Source of the DNA: Pseudomonas sp. StFLB209
GTDB lineage: Bacteria > Pseudomonadota > Gammaproteobacteria > Pseudomonadales > Pseudomonadaceae
Direction of reading: 5' to 3'
Length of the DNA: 64,000 bases
NCBI RefSeq assembly: GCF_000829415.1
Contig: NZ_AP014637.1
Coordinates: 2,368,001 to 2,432,000 of the forward strand
In this document: positions 1-7,826 of the stretch, piece by piece
Position numbering within the stretch: the stretch's first letter is position 1
Layout of the letters: every line of letters begins with the position of its first letter
The notes under the pieces: generated by a model
The model's database searches: none
Seen by the model: only the letters and a program-made list of their open reading frames with translations
What the model was told of the DNA's origin: nothing
Translations under genes and position numbers: made by a program

Positions 1-1
1 G

Positions 2-310
2 CTGACTGAGCTGGCTGCCCGGGAGAACCTGAACCTGGCGCAACTGGGGCGACGGATTGCCGGTGGCCGTGGGCATTACAGCCTGATCGGCACCCCTGAA
101 CAGATTGCCGATGAGTTGCAGCACTGGTTTGAAAACGGTGCGGCCGATGGCTTCAACGTGCTGGTGCCGCACCTGCCTGGCGGGCTGGAGGATGTTGCCC
201 GGCTGCTGGTGCCGGAGCTGCAACGCCGTGGCCTGTTCCGCACCGAATATGAAGGCACCACCCTGCGCGAAAATCTGGGGCTGCAACGGCCCGCCAACCG
301 ATTTGAATGA
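2..310 (+). CDS. LLM-class flavin-dependent monooxygenase, C-terminal fragment (NtaA/SnaA/DszA type)
   Basis: Only about the last 102 residues are in the window; the reading frame is open from base 2. They match the C-terminal end of the NtaA/SnaA/DszA group of FMNH2-dependent monooxygenases: a TPEQIADELQHWF helix, then GFNVLVPHLPGG, then a closing segment VPELQRRGLFR and ENLGL. This group oxidises sulfonates, sulfones, chelators or similar small molecules with reduced flavin from a partner reductase. A sulfonate-type periplasmic binding protein starts 12 bases downstream on the same strand, so an operon for an organosulfur compound is a reasonable inference. The substrate cannot be read from this fragment. 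Confidence is good for the family and low for the substrate. Confidence 0.8.
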   Translation: MTELAARENLNLAQLGRRIAGGRGHYSLIGTPEQIADELQHWFENGAADGFNVLVPHLPGGLEDVARLLVPELQRRGLFRTEYEGTTLRENLGLQRPANRFE

Positions 311-322
311 GGTCTATTACCG

Positions 323-1258
323 ATGAAACCACTGGCATTGCTCAGCGCCGCTCTGGCCTTTTGCGGCTTGATCAATACGGCCGTTGCCGCTGACCCGGAG
401 ACGTTGCGGATTGGCTTTCAGAAAGGCTCGATTCCGCTGGTTCTGGCCAAAGAGCATCAATTGCTGGAGAAGCGCTTTGCCAAGACGCAGATCAAGTGGG
501 TCGAGTTTCCGGCCGGGCCGCAGATGCTTGAAGCGTTGAATGTCGGCAGCCTGGACATCGCCTCGACGGGTGATATTCCGCCGATCTTCGCCCAGGTCGC
601 CGGGGCGGATCTGGTGTATGTCGGCGCCGAGCCGGCCAAGCCACAAGCCGAGGTGATTCTGGTGCGCAAGGACAGCGCCTTGCAGAAAATCGAGGACCTC
701 AAGGGCCGCAAGGTCGCCTTGCAGAAAGGCTCCAGCGCCAACAATCTGGTGCTGCGCGCCTTGCTCAAGGCCGGATTGACGTTCAAGGATATCCAGCCGA
801 TCTATCTGAGCCCGGCTGATGCCCGGGCGGCCTTTGAAAATGGCAGCGTCGATGCCTGGGCGATCTGGGACCCGTACTACTCCATCGCGCTGGTTGAAGG
901 GCATAGCCGGCTATTGGCCGACGGTACGGGGCTGGGCTTGTCCGGTCCGGTCTACACTGCCCGACGTGGGTTCGCACAGCAGCATCCGGCGTTTGTCCAG
1001 CAGGTGCTGGATGAGCTGACGGCTGCCGATGACCTGACCCGCAGCCAGCGCGAGCAGAGCATCGAGATCCTGACCCGCAGCATGGGCCTGCCGGCCGAGG
1101 TGATCGCTCTGTACATCGACCACCGTCCGGTCTCGCCGAGCCTGCCGATTACCCCTGAGATCATCAAGGCGCAGCAGGTGACTGCGGACCTGTTCTACGA
1201 TAACCGTCTGCTGCCCAGGAAAATCGATGTCAGCAAGGCGGTCTGGCACAGCCATTGA
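323..1258 (+). CDS. Aliphatic sulfonate-type ABC transporter substrate-binding protein (SsuA-like)
   Basis: 311 residues. An N-terminal signal peptide (charged start, hydrophobic stretch about residues 4-20, cleavage probably after AVAA) sends it to the periplasm. The mature part has the SsuA/NMT1-like two-lobe pattern: LRIGFQKGSIPLVLAKE near the start, GSLDIASTGDIPPIFAQ, DLKGRKVALQKGSSANN at the hinge, then GSVDAWAIWDPY. The W-x-x-WDP segment is typical of sulfonate-binding members. It follows the monooxygenase fragment by 12 bases, consistent with co-transcription. No permease or ATPase gene follows; the next gene is an aldo/keto reductase beyond a REP hairpin, so the rest of the transporter, if present, lies upstream of the window. 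Ligand identity (alkanesulfonate, taurine-like or sulfate ester) is inferred only at family level. Confidence 0.85.
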   Translation: MKPLALLSAALAFCGLINTAVAADPETLRIGFQKGSIPLVLAKEHQLLEKRFAKTQIKWVEFPAGPQMLEALNVGSLDIASTGDIPPIFAQVAGADLVYVGAEPAKPQAEVILVRKDSALQKIEDLKGRKVALQKGSSANNLVLRALLKAGLTFKDIQPIYLSPADARAAFENGSVDAWAIWDPYYSIALVEGHSRLLADGTGLGLSGPVYTARRGFAQQHPAFVQQVLDELTAADDLTRSQREQSIEILTRSMGLPAEVIALYIDHRPVSPSLPITPEIIKAQQVTADLFYDNRLLPRKIDVSKAVWHSH

Positions 1259-1260
1259 TC

Positions 1261-1328
1261 CCGTAGGAGCTGCTTTAGCAGCGAAGGCTTCCCGGCTAAA
1301 GCGGGCCACCGCCCGGCCGGGCTTACGG
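1261..1328. repeat. REP-type palindromic repeat
   Basis: The sequence opens CCGTAGGAGCTGCTTTAGCA and closes GGCTTACGG, with TGCTTTAGCA and CCGGCTAAAGCGGG as internal dyads. It is the single-unit form of the GTAGGAGC...GCTCCTAC family seen at several other sites in the window. It sits between the binding-protein stop and the aldo/keto reductase and probably marks the transcript end. Confidence 0.7.
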
Positions 1329-1362
1329 CGACGAAAACACCGAATTATTCAAGGAAATCCGC

Positions 1363-2400
1363 ATGACCTATATCGCTGCCGAAAACCGCTACAACGACAT
1401 GCTCTATCGTCGCACCGGGCGCAGTGGCTTGTTGCTGCCGGCGCTGTCGCTGGGGCTGTGGCACAACTTCGGTGACGCCACGCCGATCGATACCCAGCGC
1501 GCCATGCTACGCACTGCCTTCGACCTGGGCATTACCCACTTCGACCTGGCCAATAATTACGGCCCGCCCTATGGTAGCGCCGAGGTCAATTTCGGCCGTT
1601 TGCTGCGTGAAGACTTCAAGGCTTATCGCGACGAGCTGATCATCTCCACCAAGGCCGGTTGGGACATGTGGCCAGGTCCTTATGGTCAGGGCGGCGGGTC
1701 GCGCAAGTACGTGCTGGCCAGCCTCGATCAAAGTCTGCAACGGCTGGGTGTCGATTATGTCGACATCTTCTATTCGCACCGCTTCGACCCCGACACGCCG
1801 CTGGAAGAAACCGCTGGCGCACTGGCCACCGCCGTGCAGCAAGGCAAGGCGCTGTACATCGGCATCTCGTCTTACTCGGGCAGTAAAACCCGGGAAATCG
1901 CCGCGCTGCTCAAACAGTGGAATGTGCCGCTGCTGATTCATCAGCCGGCTTATAACCTGCTCAATCGCTGGGTGGAGAAAGACCTGCTTGATGCCACCGA
2001 TGAGCTGGGCGCGGGCGTGATTGTCTTTACTGCGCTGGCCCAGGGCCTGCTGTCGGACAAGTACCTCAATGGCGTGCCGCAAGATGCCCGGGTCAATCGT
2101 CCCGGCGGTGGTTCATTGAAGGCCGAGCATCTGTCGGAGCAGAACCTTGAGCATGTACGCAAACTCAACGCGATCGCCCGGCAGCGTGGTCAGAGCCTGG
2201 CACAGATGGCGCTGGCCTGGACCCTGCGTGACCCACGGGTGACCTCGGCGTTGATCGGCGCCAGCCGGCCCGAGCAGATCGTCGAAAACGTTGCCGCCTT
2301 GAACAACCTGGCGTTCAGTGCCGAGGAACTGGCCGAGATTGATCGCTTTGCCGTGGAGGGCGGTATCAATTTGTGGGCCAGGCCTTCTTTGGCGCAGTAA
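1363..2400 (+). CDS. Aldo/keto reductase of the YghZ/MgrA (L-glyceraldehyde-3-phosphate reductase) type
   Basis: 345 residues, full length for the family. NADPH-dependent aldo/keto reductase TIM barrel. Visible signatures: the start MLYRRTGRSGLLLPALSLGLW, DLANNYGPPYGSAE containing the catalytic Asp and Tyr, STKAGWDMWPGPYG containing the catalytic Lys, DIFYSHRFDPDTPLEE, and the C-terminal cofactor site ALIGASRPEQIVENV. The MWPGPYG and YSHRFDPDTP motifs are characteristic of the YghZ/KCNAB-like subgroup that reduces L-glyceraldehyde 3-phosphate and methylglyoxal. AAGGAAATCCGC before the ATG gives a good ribosome site. The last 35 bases overlap the 3' end of the convergent amidase-like gene. A detoxification role is inferred from the family. 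Confidence 0.85.
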   Translation: MTYIAAENRYNDMLYRRTGRSGLLLPALSLGLWHNFGDATPIDTQRAMLRTAFDLGITHFDLANNYGPPYGSAEVNFGRLLREDFKAYRDELIISTKAGWDMWPGPYGQGGGSRKYVLASLDQSLQRLGVDYVDIFYSHRFDPDTPLEETAGALATAVQQGKALYIGISSYSGSKTREIAALLKQWNVPLLIHQPAYNLLNRWVEKDLLDATDELGAGVIVFTALAQGLLSDKYLNGVPQDARVNRPGGGSLKAEHLSEQNLEHVRKLNAIARQRGQSLAQMALAWTLRDPRVTSALIGASRPEQIVENVAALNNLAFSAEELAEIDRFAVEGGINLWARPSLAQ

Positions 2401-3574
2401 CGTTGGCGAGCCTCAGTGAGCCGATCCGCAGCGGCGGGGCGCTGTCATGGTAGTGCGGATAGCACGCCTGAAAGTCCAGGGCCGCCTGGATAAGCCTGGC
2501 GTCCGACAGGTGCGGGCCGCAGAACGCTGCATTGATGCTGGCACCGCTGCTGCTCTGGCCGATGGGGAAAGTGACCATCGGCCAGCCCGGCACATGGGGT
2601 AGCCTGTCAGGCCCGGACGATGCTGAGGACATCACCAGCATGCAGTCCAGGCGTTGATCGCGCAGGTTGCTTTCCCAGCCTCGCGGCGGGCATGGCGGTG
2701 CATCGGGAAGTTCGATCAATCGCGCTCCCAGGCGCGCCAGTTGCTCGCGAAACCGCTCCAGGACCTGCCAGCTTTGCGGCGCGTCCGCTGCCCTCGGCGG
2801 CGTTACGCCAATGCGGGTACTGAGCAGCGGTCTGTAGCCTGACCGGGCTGTCACCGGCCATCGCACGGGCGCGGTTTGCGCTGCACCGGCTTCACTGAGC
2901 GCTGCCAGCACCAGCGCTGCATCGCGCACGCTGCGTGCGACAGTACCGGGCACGTCCCAGCCCATGGCCAGGCCCAGCGACGGTTTGATGCCGCTGGCCG
3001 CATGAGCGGCACTGGGCATCATGAAGGCGTCATCGGCGGTTTGCGCCAGCGCCGCAGCGCACAGCCTGGCGACCGGGGCGATGGCGCTCAACCCGCTCTG
3101 CGTGCCACCGGGGCATATCGAGCCGCGCAGCGGGCCGAGTAAAATCGCGCCCTGGTCATACAGCCGGGCAACCAGCGGCGAGTCTTCAAGTTTCCAGGGC
3201 CGGCCATTACGCGCCACGGCCACCAGTGACTCGCTGATGCCCAGCACGATGCCGCACAGCAGCGGCGCAGGGCCGCGAGGGTCATCGGCGTTGCTCAGCC
3301 ATTGATCGGCCAGGCGCGCGCGGGTCAGCGCCTGCTGCGCATCGATATGCACCGAAAGGCTGTTGTCGCCATAGCCTTTGAGCGATTCTTCGAACCGGTA
3401 AAGGCGTGCCAGGCTGGCAATGGTCAACTGTTCGGCAGTCAGTTCGCCGCTGCGCAGCAGCACCGCCATTTCAGCGAGCTGATAGTCGACGATGCGGTTA
3501 GGGCAGCCAATGGATGACCGTGACGGCAGGCCGCACAGCGGCGGGCGGTTGCCAGTAAGAGGGCGTGGGTCCAT
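2366..3574 (-). CDS. Amidase-signature-fold protein lacking the catalytic triad
   Basis: 402 residues. Order and spacing match the amidase signature (AS) fold: an N-terminal helix LLRSGELTAEQLTIASL (about 39-56), a GIVLGISESL segment (109-118) where AS enzymes have GxPxxxKDN, PGGTQSGLSA (155-164) where they have PGGSSGGSA, ADDAFMMPSAA (180-190) where they have DTGGSIRIPA, and then SGIKPSLG and GTVARSVRDAALVLAAL, which are well conserved. So Lys, cis-Ser and nucleophile Ser all appear replaced. It is also shorter than typical AS enzymes (about 450-500). AGGAG lies 9 bases before the ATG. A non-hydrolytic role (binding or regulation) or a decaying gene are both possible; the open frame and normal codon use argue against a recent pseudogene. 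Confidence 0.7.
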   Translation of the reverse strand: MDPRPLTGNRPPLCGLPSRSSIGCPNRIVDYQLAEMAVLLRSGELTAEQLTIASLARLYRFEESLKGYGDNSLSVHIDAQQALTRARLADQWLSNADDPRGPAPLLCGIVLGISESLVAVARNGRPWKLEDSPLVARLYDQGAILLGPLRGSICPGGTQSGLSAIAPVARLCAAALAQTADDAFMMPSAAHAASGIKPSLGLAMGWDVPGTVARSVRDAALVLAALSEAGAAQTAPVRWPVTARSGYRPLLSTRIGVTPPRAADAPQSWQVLERFREQLARLGARLIELPDAPPCPPRGWESNLRDQRLDCMLVMSSASSGPDRLPHVPGWPMVTFPIGQSSSGASINAAFCGPHLSDARLIQAALDFQACYPHYHDSAPPLRIGSLRLANVTAPKKAWPTN

Positions 3575-3703
3575 CGCGATAAGCTCCTTCTGGCCTTGCC
3601 ATGCAAGGCCGTTTTCCGGAGCTAATCAGCGAACGGCAGGGGCGTAAACTGATAGAAATGACAGCAGGCCGTGCAGCCCTTGGCGGGCGGGCCTGCCCTT
3701 TCG

Positions 3704-5140
3704 TCAGTTGTCTTCGGCCTCGTCTTCGTCGCCGCCATCAACCTTCATGCCCAGTTCCTTGATCTTGCGCGTCAGGGTATTGCGACCCCAACCGAGCAGC
3801 ACGGCGGCGTCACGACGGCGACCAGCGGTGTGCTTGAGGGCGGTTTCGATCATGATCCGTTCAAAGGATGGCACCGCGCTGTCGAGCAGGCTCGACTGGC
3901 CACGTGACAACGCCTGATCGGCCCACTGGCGCAGCGCCTGTTCCCAGTTGGTGATCGGGCCTGCATCCTGCGGCACGCTAAGCAGTTCAGGCGGCAGGTC
4001 GCTGATGTGCACCTCACGGCCAGACGCCATGACGGTGATCCAGCGGCAGGTATTCTCCAGTTGCCGCACGTTACCCTGCCACGGCAGATGCTTGAGGTAT
4101 TCCTCGGTCTCGGCCTTGAGCAGCTTGGGCTCGACGGCCAGTTCCTGGGCGGCGCGGCTGAGAAAGTGGCGGGCCAGGGTCGGGATGTCTTCGCGGCGGT
4201 CCGACAGCCGTGGAATATGAATGCGGATGACGTTCAGGCGGTGGAACAAGTCTTCGCGGAACTTGCCGGCATGCACCAGACCTTCAAGGTTCTGGTGGGT
4301 CGCGGCGATGATCCGTACATCGACCTTGACCGGGGTGTGGCCACCGACCCGGTAGAACTCGCCGTCGGCCAGTACGCGCAACAGGCGGGTCTGGGTGTCG
4401 GCCGGCATGTCGCCGATCTCGTCGAGAAACAAGGTACCGCCATCGGCTTGTTCGAAGCGTCCGCGGCGCAGGTTGGCGGCACCGGTGAAGGCGCCTTTTT
4501 CATGGCCGAACAGCTCCGATTCCATCAAGTCCTTGGGGATCGCCGCCATGTTCAGCGCAATGAACGGCGCGACGGCACGTGGGCTGTGACGATGCAGAGC
4601 ATGCGCGACCAGCTCTTTACCGGTACCGGACTCACCGTTGATCAACACGGTAATATTGGAGTGGCTCAGACGACCGATGGCGCGAAACACCTCTTGCATC
4701 GCCGGCGCTTCGCCGATGATTTCCGGGGTGCGGGCCATGACCGGCGGAGCTTCCAGGCCTTGCTGTTCCTGGGCGTGCTGGTTGGCACGCTTGACCAGTG
4801 ATACGGCTTCATCGACATCGAACGGCTTGGGCAGGTATTCGAACGCGCCGCCCTGATAGGACGCCACGGCACTGTCGAGGTCCGAATGCGCGGTCATGAT
4901 GATGACCGGCAGGCGCGGGTTCTGTTCACGAATCCGCGCCAACAGGTCCAGGCCACTGGTACCGGGCATGCGAATATCGGAAATGATCACGTCCGGCTGC
5001 TGGCGCGCCAGACGGCTGATCACCCCATCGGCGCTGTCGAAGCTCTGCGTGGTCATGCCTTCCTGTTGCAGGGCTTTTTCCAGTACCCAGCGGATGGAAC
5101 GATCGTCATCTACGATCCAGACAGTTTCGCTACGGCTCAC
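3704..5140 (-). CDS. ntrC: Nitrogen regulation response regulator NtrC
   Basis: 478 residues. Sigma-54-dependent activator that, when phosphorylated by NtrB, switches on glnA and other nitrogen-scavenging genes. Three domains are visible: receiver (1-120, acidic pocket D11-D13, phospho-acceptor D55 in IISDIRMPG, Lys in PKPFD); AAA+ core (about 140-370) with Walker A GESGTGKE, the sigma-54 contact loop GAFTGA, and Walker B GGTLFLDEIGDM; and a C-terminal Fis-type helix-turn-helix (AALKHTAGRRRDAAVLLGWGRNTLTRK, last 45 residues). Its ATG overlaps the ntrB stop by 4 bases, so the two are translationally coupled. NtrC-type boxes lie upstream of ntrB and of glnA in this window. The acidic tail DGGDEDEAED is unusual but short. 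Confidence 0.97.
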   Translation of the reverse strand: MSRSETVWIVDDDRSIRWVLEKALQQEGMTTQSFDSADGVISRLARQQPDVIISDIRMPGTSGLDLLARIREQNPRLPVIIMTAHSDLDSAVASYQGGAFEYLPKPFDVDEAVSLVKRANQHAQEQQGLEAPPVMARTPEIIGEAPAMQEVFRAIGRLSHSNITVLINGESGTGKELVAHALHRHSPRAVAPFIALNMAAIPKDLMESELFGHEKGAFTGAANLRRGRFEQADGGTLFLDEIGDMPADTQTRLLRVLADGEFYRVGGHTPVKVDVRIIAATHQNLEGLVHAGKFREDLFHRLNVIRIHIPRLSDRREDIPTLARHFLSRAAQELAVEPKLLKAETEEYLKHLPWQGNVRQLENTCRWITVMASGREVHISDLPPELLSVPQDAGPITNWEQALRQWADQALSRGQSSLLDSAVPSFERIMIETALKHTAGRRRDAAVLLGWGRNTLTRKIKELGMKVDGGDEDEAEDN

Positions 5141-6219
5141 GAGGCGGCTCCTTGTTCCAGCGGCAGAAAGATCGAGAAGGTGGTATGGCCGGGATGGCTT
5201 TCACACTCGATCAGGCCCTGGTGCTGGCTAATGATGGTCTGGGTAATGGCCAGGCCCAGCCCGGTACCGTCGGGGCGGCCACTGACCATTGGATAGAAAA
5301 TGGTTTCCTGGAGTTCGGCCGGAATGCCCGGACCGTTGTCGGTGATCTCGACCTTGCTCACCAGGCGGTGACGCACATGGCCGATGGTGAACTGGCGGAT
5401 GGTCCGGCTGCGCAAGGTGATACGCCCAAGGCGCAGCTCGTTCTGGCTGCCAATTGCCTGCATGGCGTTACGCACGATATTGAGCACTGCCTGGATCATC
5501 TGCTCGCGGTCGATCAGTACATCGGGAATGCTCGGGTCATAGTCACGCACCAAAGTGATGCGTCCCTGACTTTCGGCTTCGACCAGGCTGCAGACACGCT
5601 CCAGCACTTCATGGATATTGGTCGAGGCCAGCGCCGGCAACTTGTTGGAACCGAGCATGCGGTCGACCAGATTACGCAGCCGGTCGGCCTCTTCGATGAT
5701 GACGTTGGTGTAGTCCTTGAGGCTTTCTTCAGGCAGTTCACGGGCCAGCAACTGCGCCGCACCGCGGATACCGCCCAGCGGATTCTTGATCTCGTGGGCC
5801 AGGCCGCGCACCAGCATTTTGGTGGTTTCCTGCTTGGACAACTGGGCTTCTTCCTTGGTGATGCGCAGTAGCCGGTCGCGAGGGTGAACCTCCAGCAGCA
5901 GCAGGGTCTGGCCGTTGTTGAGGATCGGCGTCACGGCGTAGTCGACGGTCAGGGTCTGGCCGGTCAGTGCGGTGAGCATGGCTTCGCGTTTGGTGAACGG
6001 GTGCGCCTGTTCCACCGCCTGGCGCAGCGAGCTCAGGGCCTCGGCCGATTCGGTGAACAGCTCGCTGATGAACTGTCCATGGTTGCGCTGGCCGCTGATC
6101 GCCAACAGCATTTCTGCGGCGGGGTTCATGTACTCAAGGCGCAGTTCGGCGTTGAGCAGGATGGTCGCAGTGGTCAGATTGTCCAGTAACAATCGGTGCA
6201 GCGCGTCGCTGATAGTCAT
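5137..6219 (-). CDS. ntrB: Nitrogen regulation sensor histidine kinase NtrB
   Basis: 360 residues. Cytoplasmic PAS-containing histidine kinase/phosphatase that controls NtrC under the direction of PII. The N-terminal PAS-like part (about 1-110, LLDNLTTATILLNAELRLEY) is followed by the dimerisation H-box with the phosphorylated His (LVRGLAHEIKNPLGG, about residue 140) and an ATPase domain with N-box (AVLNIVRNAMQAI), G1 (TDNGPGIP) and G2 (SGRPDGTGLGL). There is no transmembrane segment, as expected. It lies downstream of glnA but is separated from it by two DUF4124 genes and a 290-base gap carrying a palindromic NtrC box, so it probably also has its own NtrC-controlled promoter. Confidence 0.97.
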   Translation of the reverse strand: MTISDALHRLLLDNLTTATILLNAELRLEYMNPAAEMLLAISGQRNHGQFISELFTESAEALSSLRQAVEQAHPFTKREAMLTALTGQTLTVDYAVTPILNNGQTLLLLEVHPRDRLLRITKEEAQLSKQETTKMLVRGLAHEIKNPLGGIRGAAQLLARELPEESLKDYTNVIIEEADRLRNLVDRMLGSNKLPALASTNIHEVLERVCSLVEAESQGRITLVRDYDPSIPDVLIDREQMIQAVLNIVRNAMQAIGSQNELRLGRITLRSRTIRQFTIGHVRHRLVSKVEITDNGPGIPAELQETIFYPMVSGRPDGTGLGLAITQTIISQHQGLIECESHPGHTTFSIFLPLEQGAAS

Positions 6220-6507
6220 GAATCCTGATGACCTCTTTTGCCACTTTGCATTCGCGGGCCATGGCGCCGGGATAATTGGCCAGTGCGTGCCCGACGATGG
6301 GACACGGCTGACCGTGTGCTATGCCGGCTAAGGTTGCAAGAACCAAACCAAGGCTCCGAAAAGAAGCGTCAGCCCCCTTAAAACCGGGCATTTATTGTGC
6401 TTTGGTTGTCGGGCAGCGACATGTCAGACGCAAAGTTGACCCGAATCGGGGCTTTAGGGCGCTGATGCAAGTCTTTACTGCACCAGTTTAGTGCATGGTG
6501 GGAGGTT
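6220..6507 (-). promoter_or_regulatory. Intergenic control region in front of ntrBC
   Basis: The 288 bases between the second DUF4124 gene and ntrB hold no gene I can support. The NtrC box at its upstream edge is the only clear element. I could not find a convincing -35/-10 pair or a -24/-12 pair. Confidence 0.5.
6479..6495. promoter_or_regulatory. Palindromic NtrC binding site upstream of ntrBC
   Basis: TGCACCAGTTTAGTGCA fits the NtrC consensus TGCACY-N5-RGTGCA in both half-sites; the arms TGCAC and GTGCA are exact inverted repeats. It lies 13 bases past the upstream DUF4124 gene and 260 bases before ntrB. In enteric bacteria an equivalent site gives NtrC autoregulation of glnL-glnG; the same role is inferred here. 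Confidence 0.7.
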
Positions 6508-7134
6508 TTAAAGGAAAGGAATCCAACTGGATTTTTGCTGAGGCTTGTCTTTGAGGGGGCACTCCGGGCGCACACCGTAATCGGCACTCTGGCAGGGCTT
6601 GGCCAGGCGTTTCTGGTTCAGGGAAATGCGCTGCACATGAAAGGGCTGGTTGGCGGTCTTTTCCACGAGCCGGCCCAATTCGTCATAGATTTCCACGGAC
6701 AGCTGATGAGTGCCGCGATCGATATTGCTCAAGGCAAATACCGGGCTGCGCCCTGGTGCTGCGACGGGCTGGTTGTCGAGCAACAGTACGTAGCGATGCC
6801 CCTCTTGCAGCGCCGGCTCGTTAGTCACCGTAACGATCAGATTGCCTTCCATGCTGCGCAGCGCTGCGTCGGGTTCTGGGGCGAGGATGCGCAGCAACTG
6901 GTAGCGGAACATCGCCTTGGGCTTGGGCTGGACAGGGCTGGCTTTGACGTCGCGGGTACGGGGTGTGCTGCTCATATTGTTGGTGGGGGTGATATCGACC
7001 CGCTTGGCGTTCTTGTGCGGCTGATCGGTGAACACCCGATTGCCTTCGGCATCGACATAGGTATAGATCTGCGCCTGGGCAAGCGTTGCCAGCCCGCACA
7101 GAACAGCGCACCACAGGATGCGCAACGCGCCCAT
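6508..7134 (-). CDS. DUF4124 domain-containing exported protein (second of a pair)
   Basis: 208 residues. A signal peptide (about 1-21, ending LATLAQAQ) is followed at once by a DUF4124 core: IYTYVDAEGNRVFTDQPH (about 22-39), the short aromatic hairpin that defines the family. A basic linker follows (RDVKASPVQPKPKA), then a beta-rich C-terminal domain (about 75-190) with GHRYVLLLDNQPVA and IDRGTHQLSVEIYDELG, which looks like an immunoglobulin-like or CARDB-like fold. The tail has two Cys (residues about 180 and 190). It is separated by 1 base from the first DUF4124 gene, and both share the layout signal / DUF4124 / linker / IDRGxHxxxVxxxD. The function is unknown. The conserved place between glnA and ntrBC may only reflect read-through from the glnA promoter. 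Confidence 0.8.
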   Translation of the reverse strand: MGALRILWCAVLCGLATLAQAQIYTYVDAEGNRVFTDQPHKNAKRVDITPTNNMSSTPRTRDVKASPVQPKPKAMFRYQLLRILAPEPDAALRSMEGNLIVTVTNEPALQEGHRYVLLLDNQPVAAPGRSPVFALSNIDRGTHQLSVEIYDELGRLVEKTANQPFHVQRISLNQKRLAKPCQSADYGVRPECPLKDKPQQKSSWIPFL

Positions 7135-7135
7135 C

Positions 7136-7657
7136 TCAGGGCCTGCCCGCAGCGGCGCGCAATACGGTGAGGGTCACTGTCGGGCTCTGCTGGATAATGC
7201 GCCGTGCATCATGCACCAGCACGGCAAAGCGATGTTCGCCACGATCGATATTGACGACCTGCAGGCGCGGTACGTTGGTGGGTTGACCGTACGGTTTGCC
7301 ATCGACCAGCAGTTGCAAGCGATGGTCCGGCTGCAGCCTGGGCTTGATCCGTACGCCAATGTAAAAGGTGCCGTCATTGGCACGCAGCGCGGCATCGTTG
7401 GGCAGGTCGGTCAGTTCCAGTTGCTCGTAGGCCACAGGGGCCGGCGCTGACTGAGTGCTGGCGGCGGGGCTGGCGGGCGCTGCCGCAGGACGCGGCTCGA
7501 TGCTGTTGAGCGGCTTGAGCTCGACCGGCTCGGCGCGTGCACCGTCAGGCGGCTGATTGCTGTAGGCCGTATTGCCATTGGCGTCGGTGTACTTGTAGAT
7601 CTGTGCCATGGCGGGCAGGCAGACCAACAACAGCAGGCAGACAAGACTGTGACGCAT
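7136..7657 (-). CDS. DUF4124 domain-containing exported protein (first of a pair)
   Basis: 173 residues. Signal peptide (about 1-18, cleavage after PAMAQ), then the DUF4124 core IYKYTDANGNTAYSNQPP (about 19-36), a Pro/Ala-rich linker (about 50-75, RPAAAPASPAAST), and a beta-rich C-terminal domain with FYIGVRIKPRLQPDHRLQLL and VNIDRGEHRFAVLVHD. It is a paralogue of the next gene: both have the same domain order and the IDRGxH motif. It lies 169 bases downstream of glnA behind a strong hairpin terminator, so expression from the glnA promoter would require read-through. The cellular role is not known; a periplasmic location is inferred from the signal peptide. Confidence 0.8.
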   Translation of the reverse strand: MRHSLVCLLLLVCLPAMAQIYKYTDANGNTAYSNQPPDGARAEPVELKPLNSIEPRPAAAPASPAASTQSAPAPVAYEQLELTDLPNDAALRANDGTFYIGVRIKPRLQPDHRLQLLVDGKPYGQPTNVPRLQVVNIDRGEHRFAVLVHDARRIIQQSPTVTLTVLRAAAGRP

Positions 7658-7768
7658 GGCATTCTCGACAGCAACGGGAGCGATGAGGGCTCAGCATAAT
7701 GCAGATTCGTGCGATGTGCGTGGCTGGCCAGCATTAGTCTTGCAAGCATGGCCGAGGCCTGCATAAAC

Positions 7769-7792
7769 AAAAAAGGCCACCCGAAGGTGGCC
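7769..7792 (-). terminator. Rho-independent terminator of glnA
   Basis: On the minus strand GGCCACC-TTCG-GGTGGCC is followed by six T. The 7-bp perfect stem with a UUCG tetraloop lies 35 bases after the glnA stop. Confidence 0.9.
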
Positions 7793-7798
7793 TCTCGA

Positions 7799-7819
7799 TA
7801 CGCCGGCGAGGCCGGCGTA
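7799..7819. repeat. GC-rich hairpin just after glnA
   Basis: TACGCCGGC-GAG-GCCGGCGTA is a perfect 9-bp stem with a 3-base loop, 8 bases from the glnA stop and directly before the terminator hairpin. It could block 3' exonucleases on the glnA message. Confidence 0.7.
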
Positions 7820-7826
7820 CAAGGAA

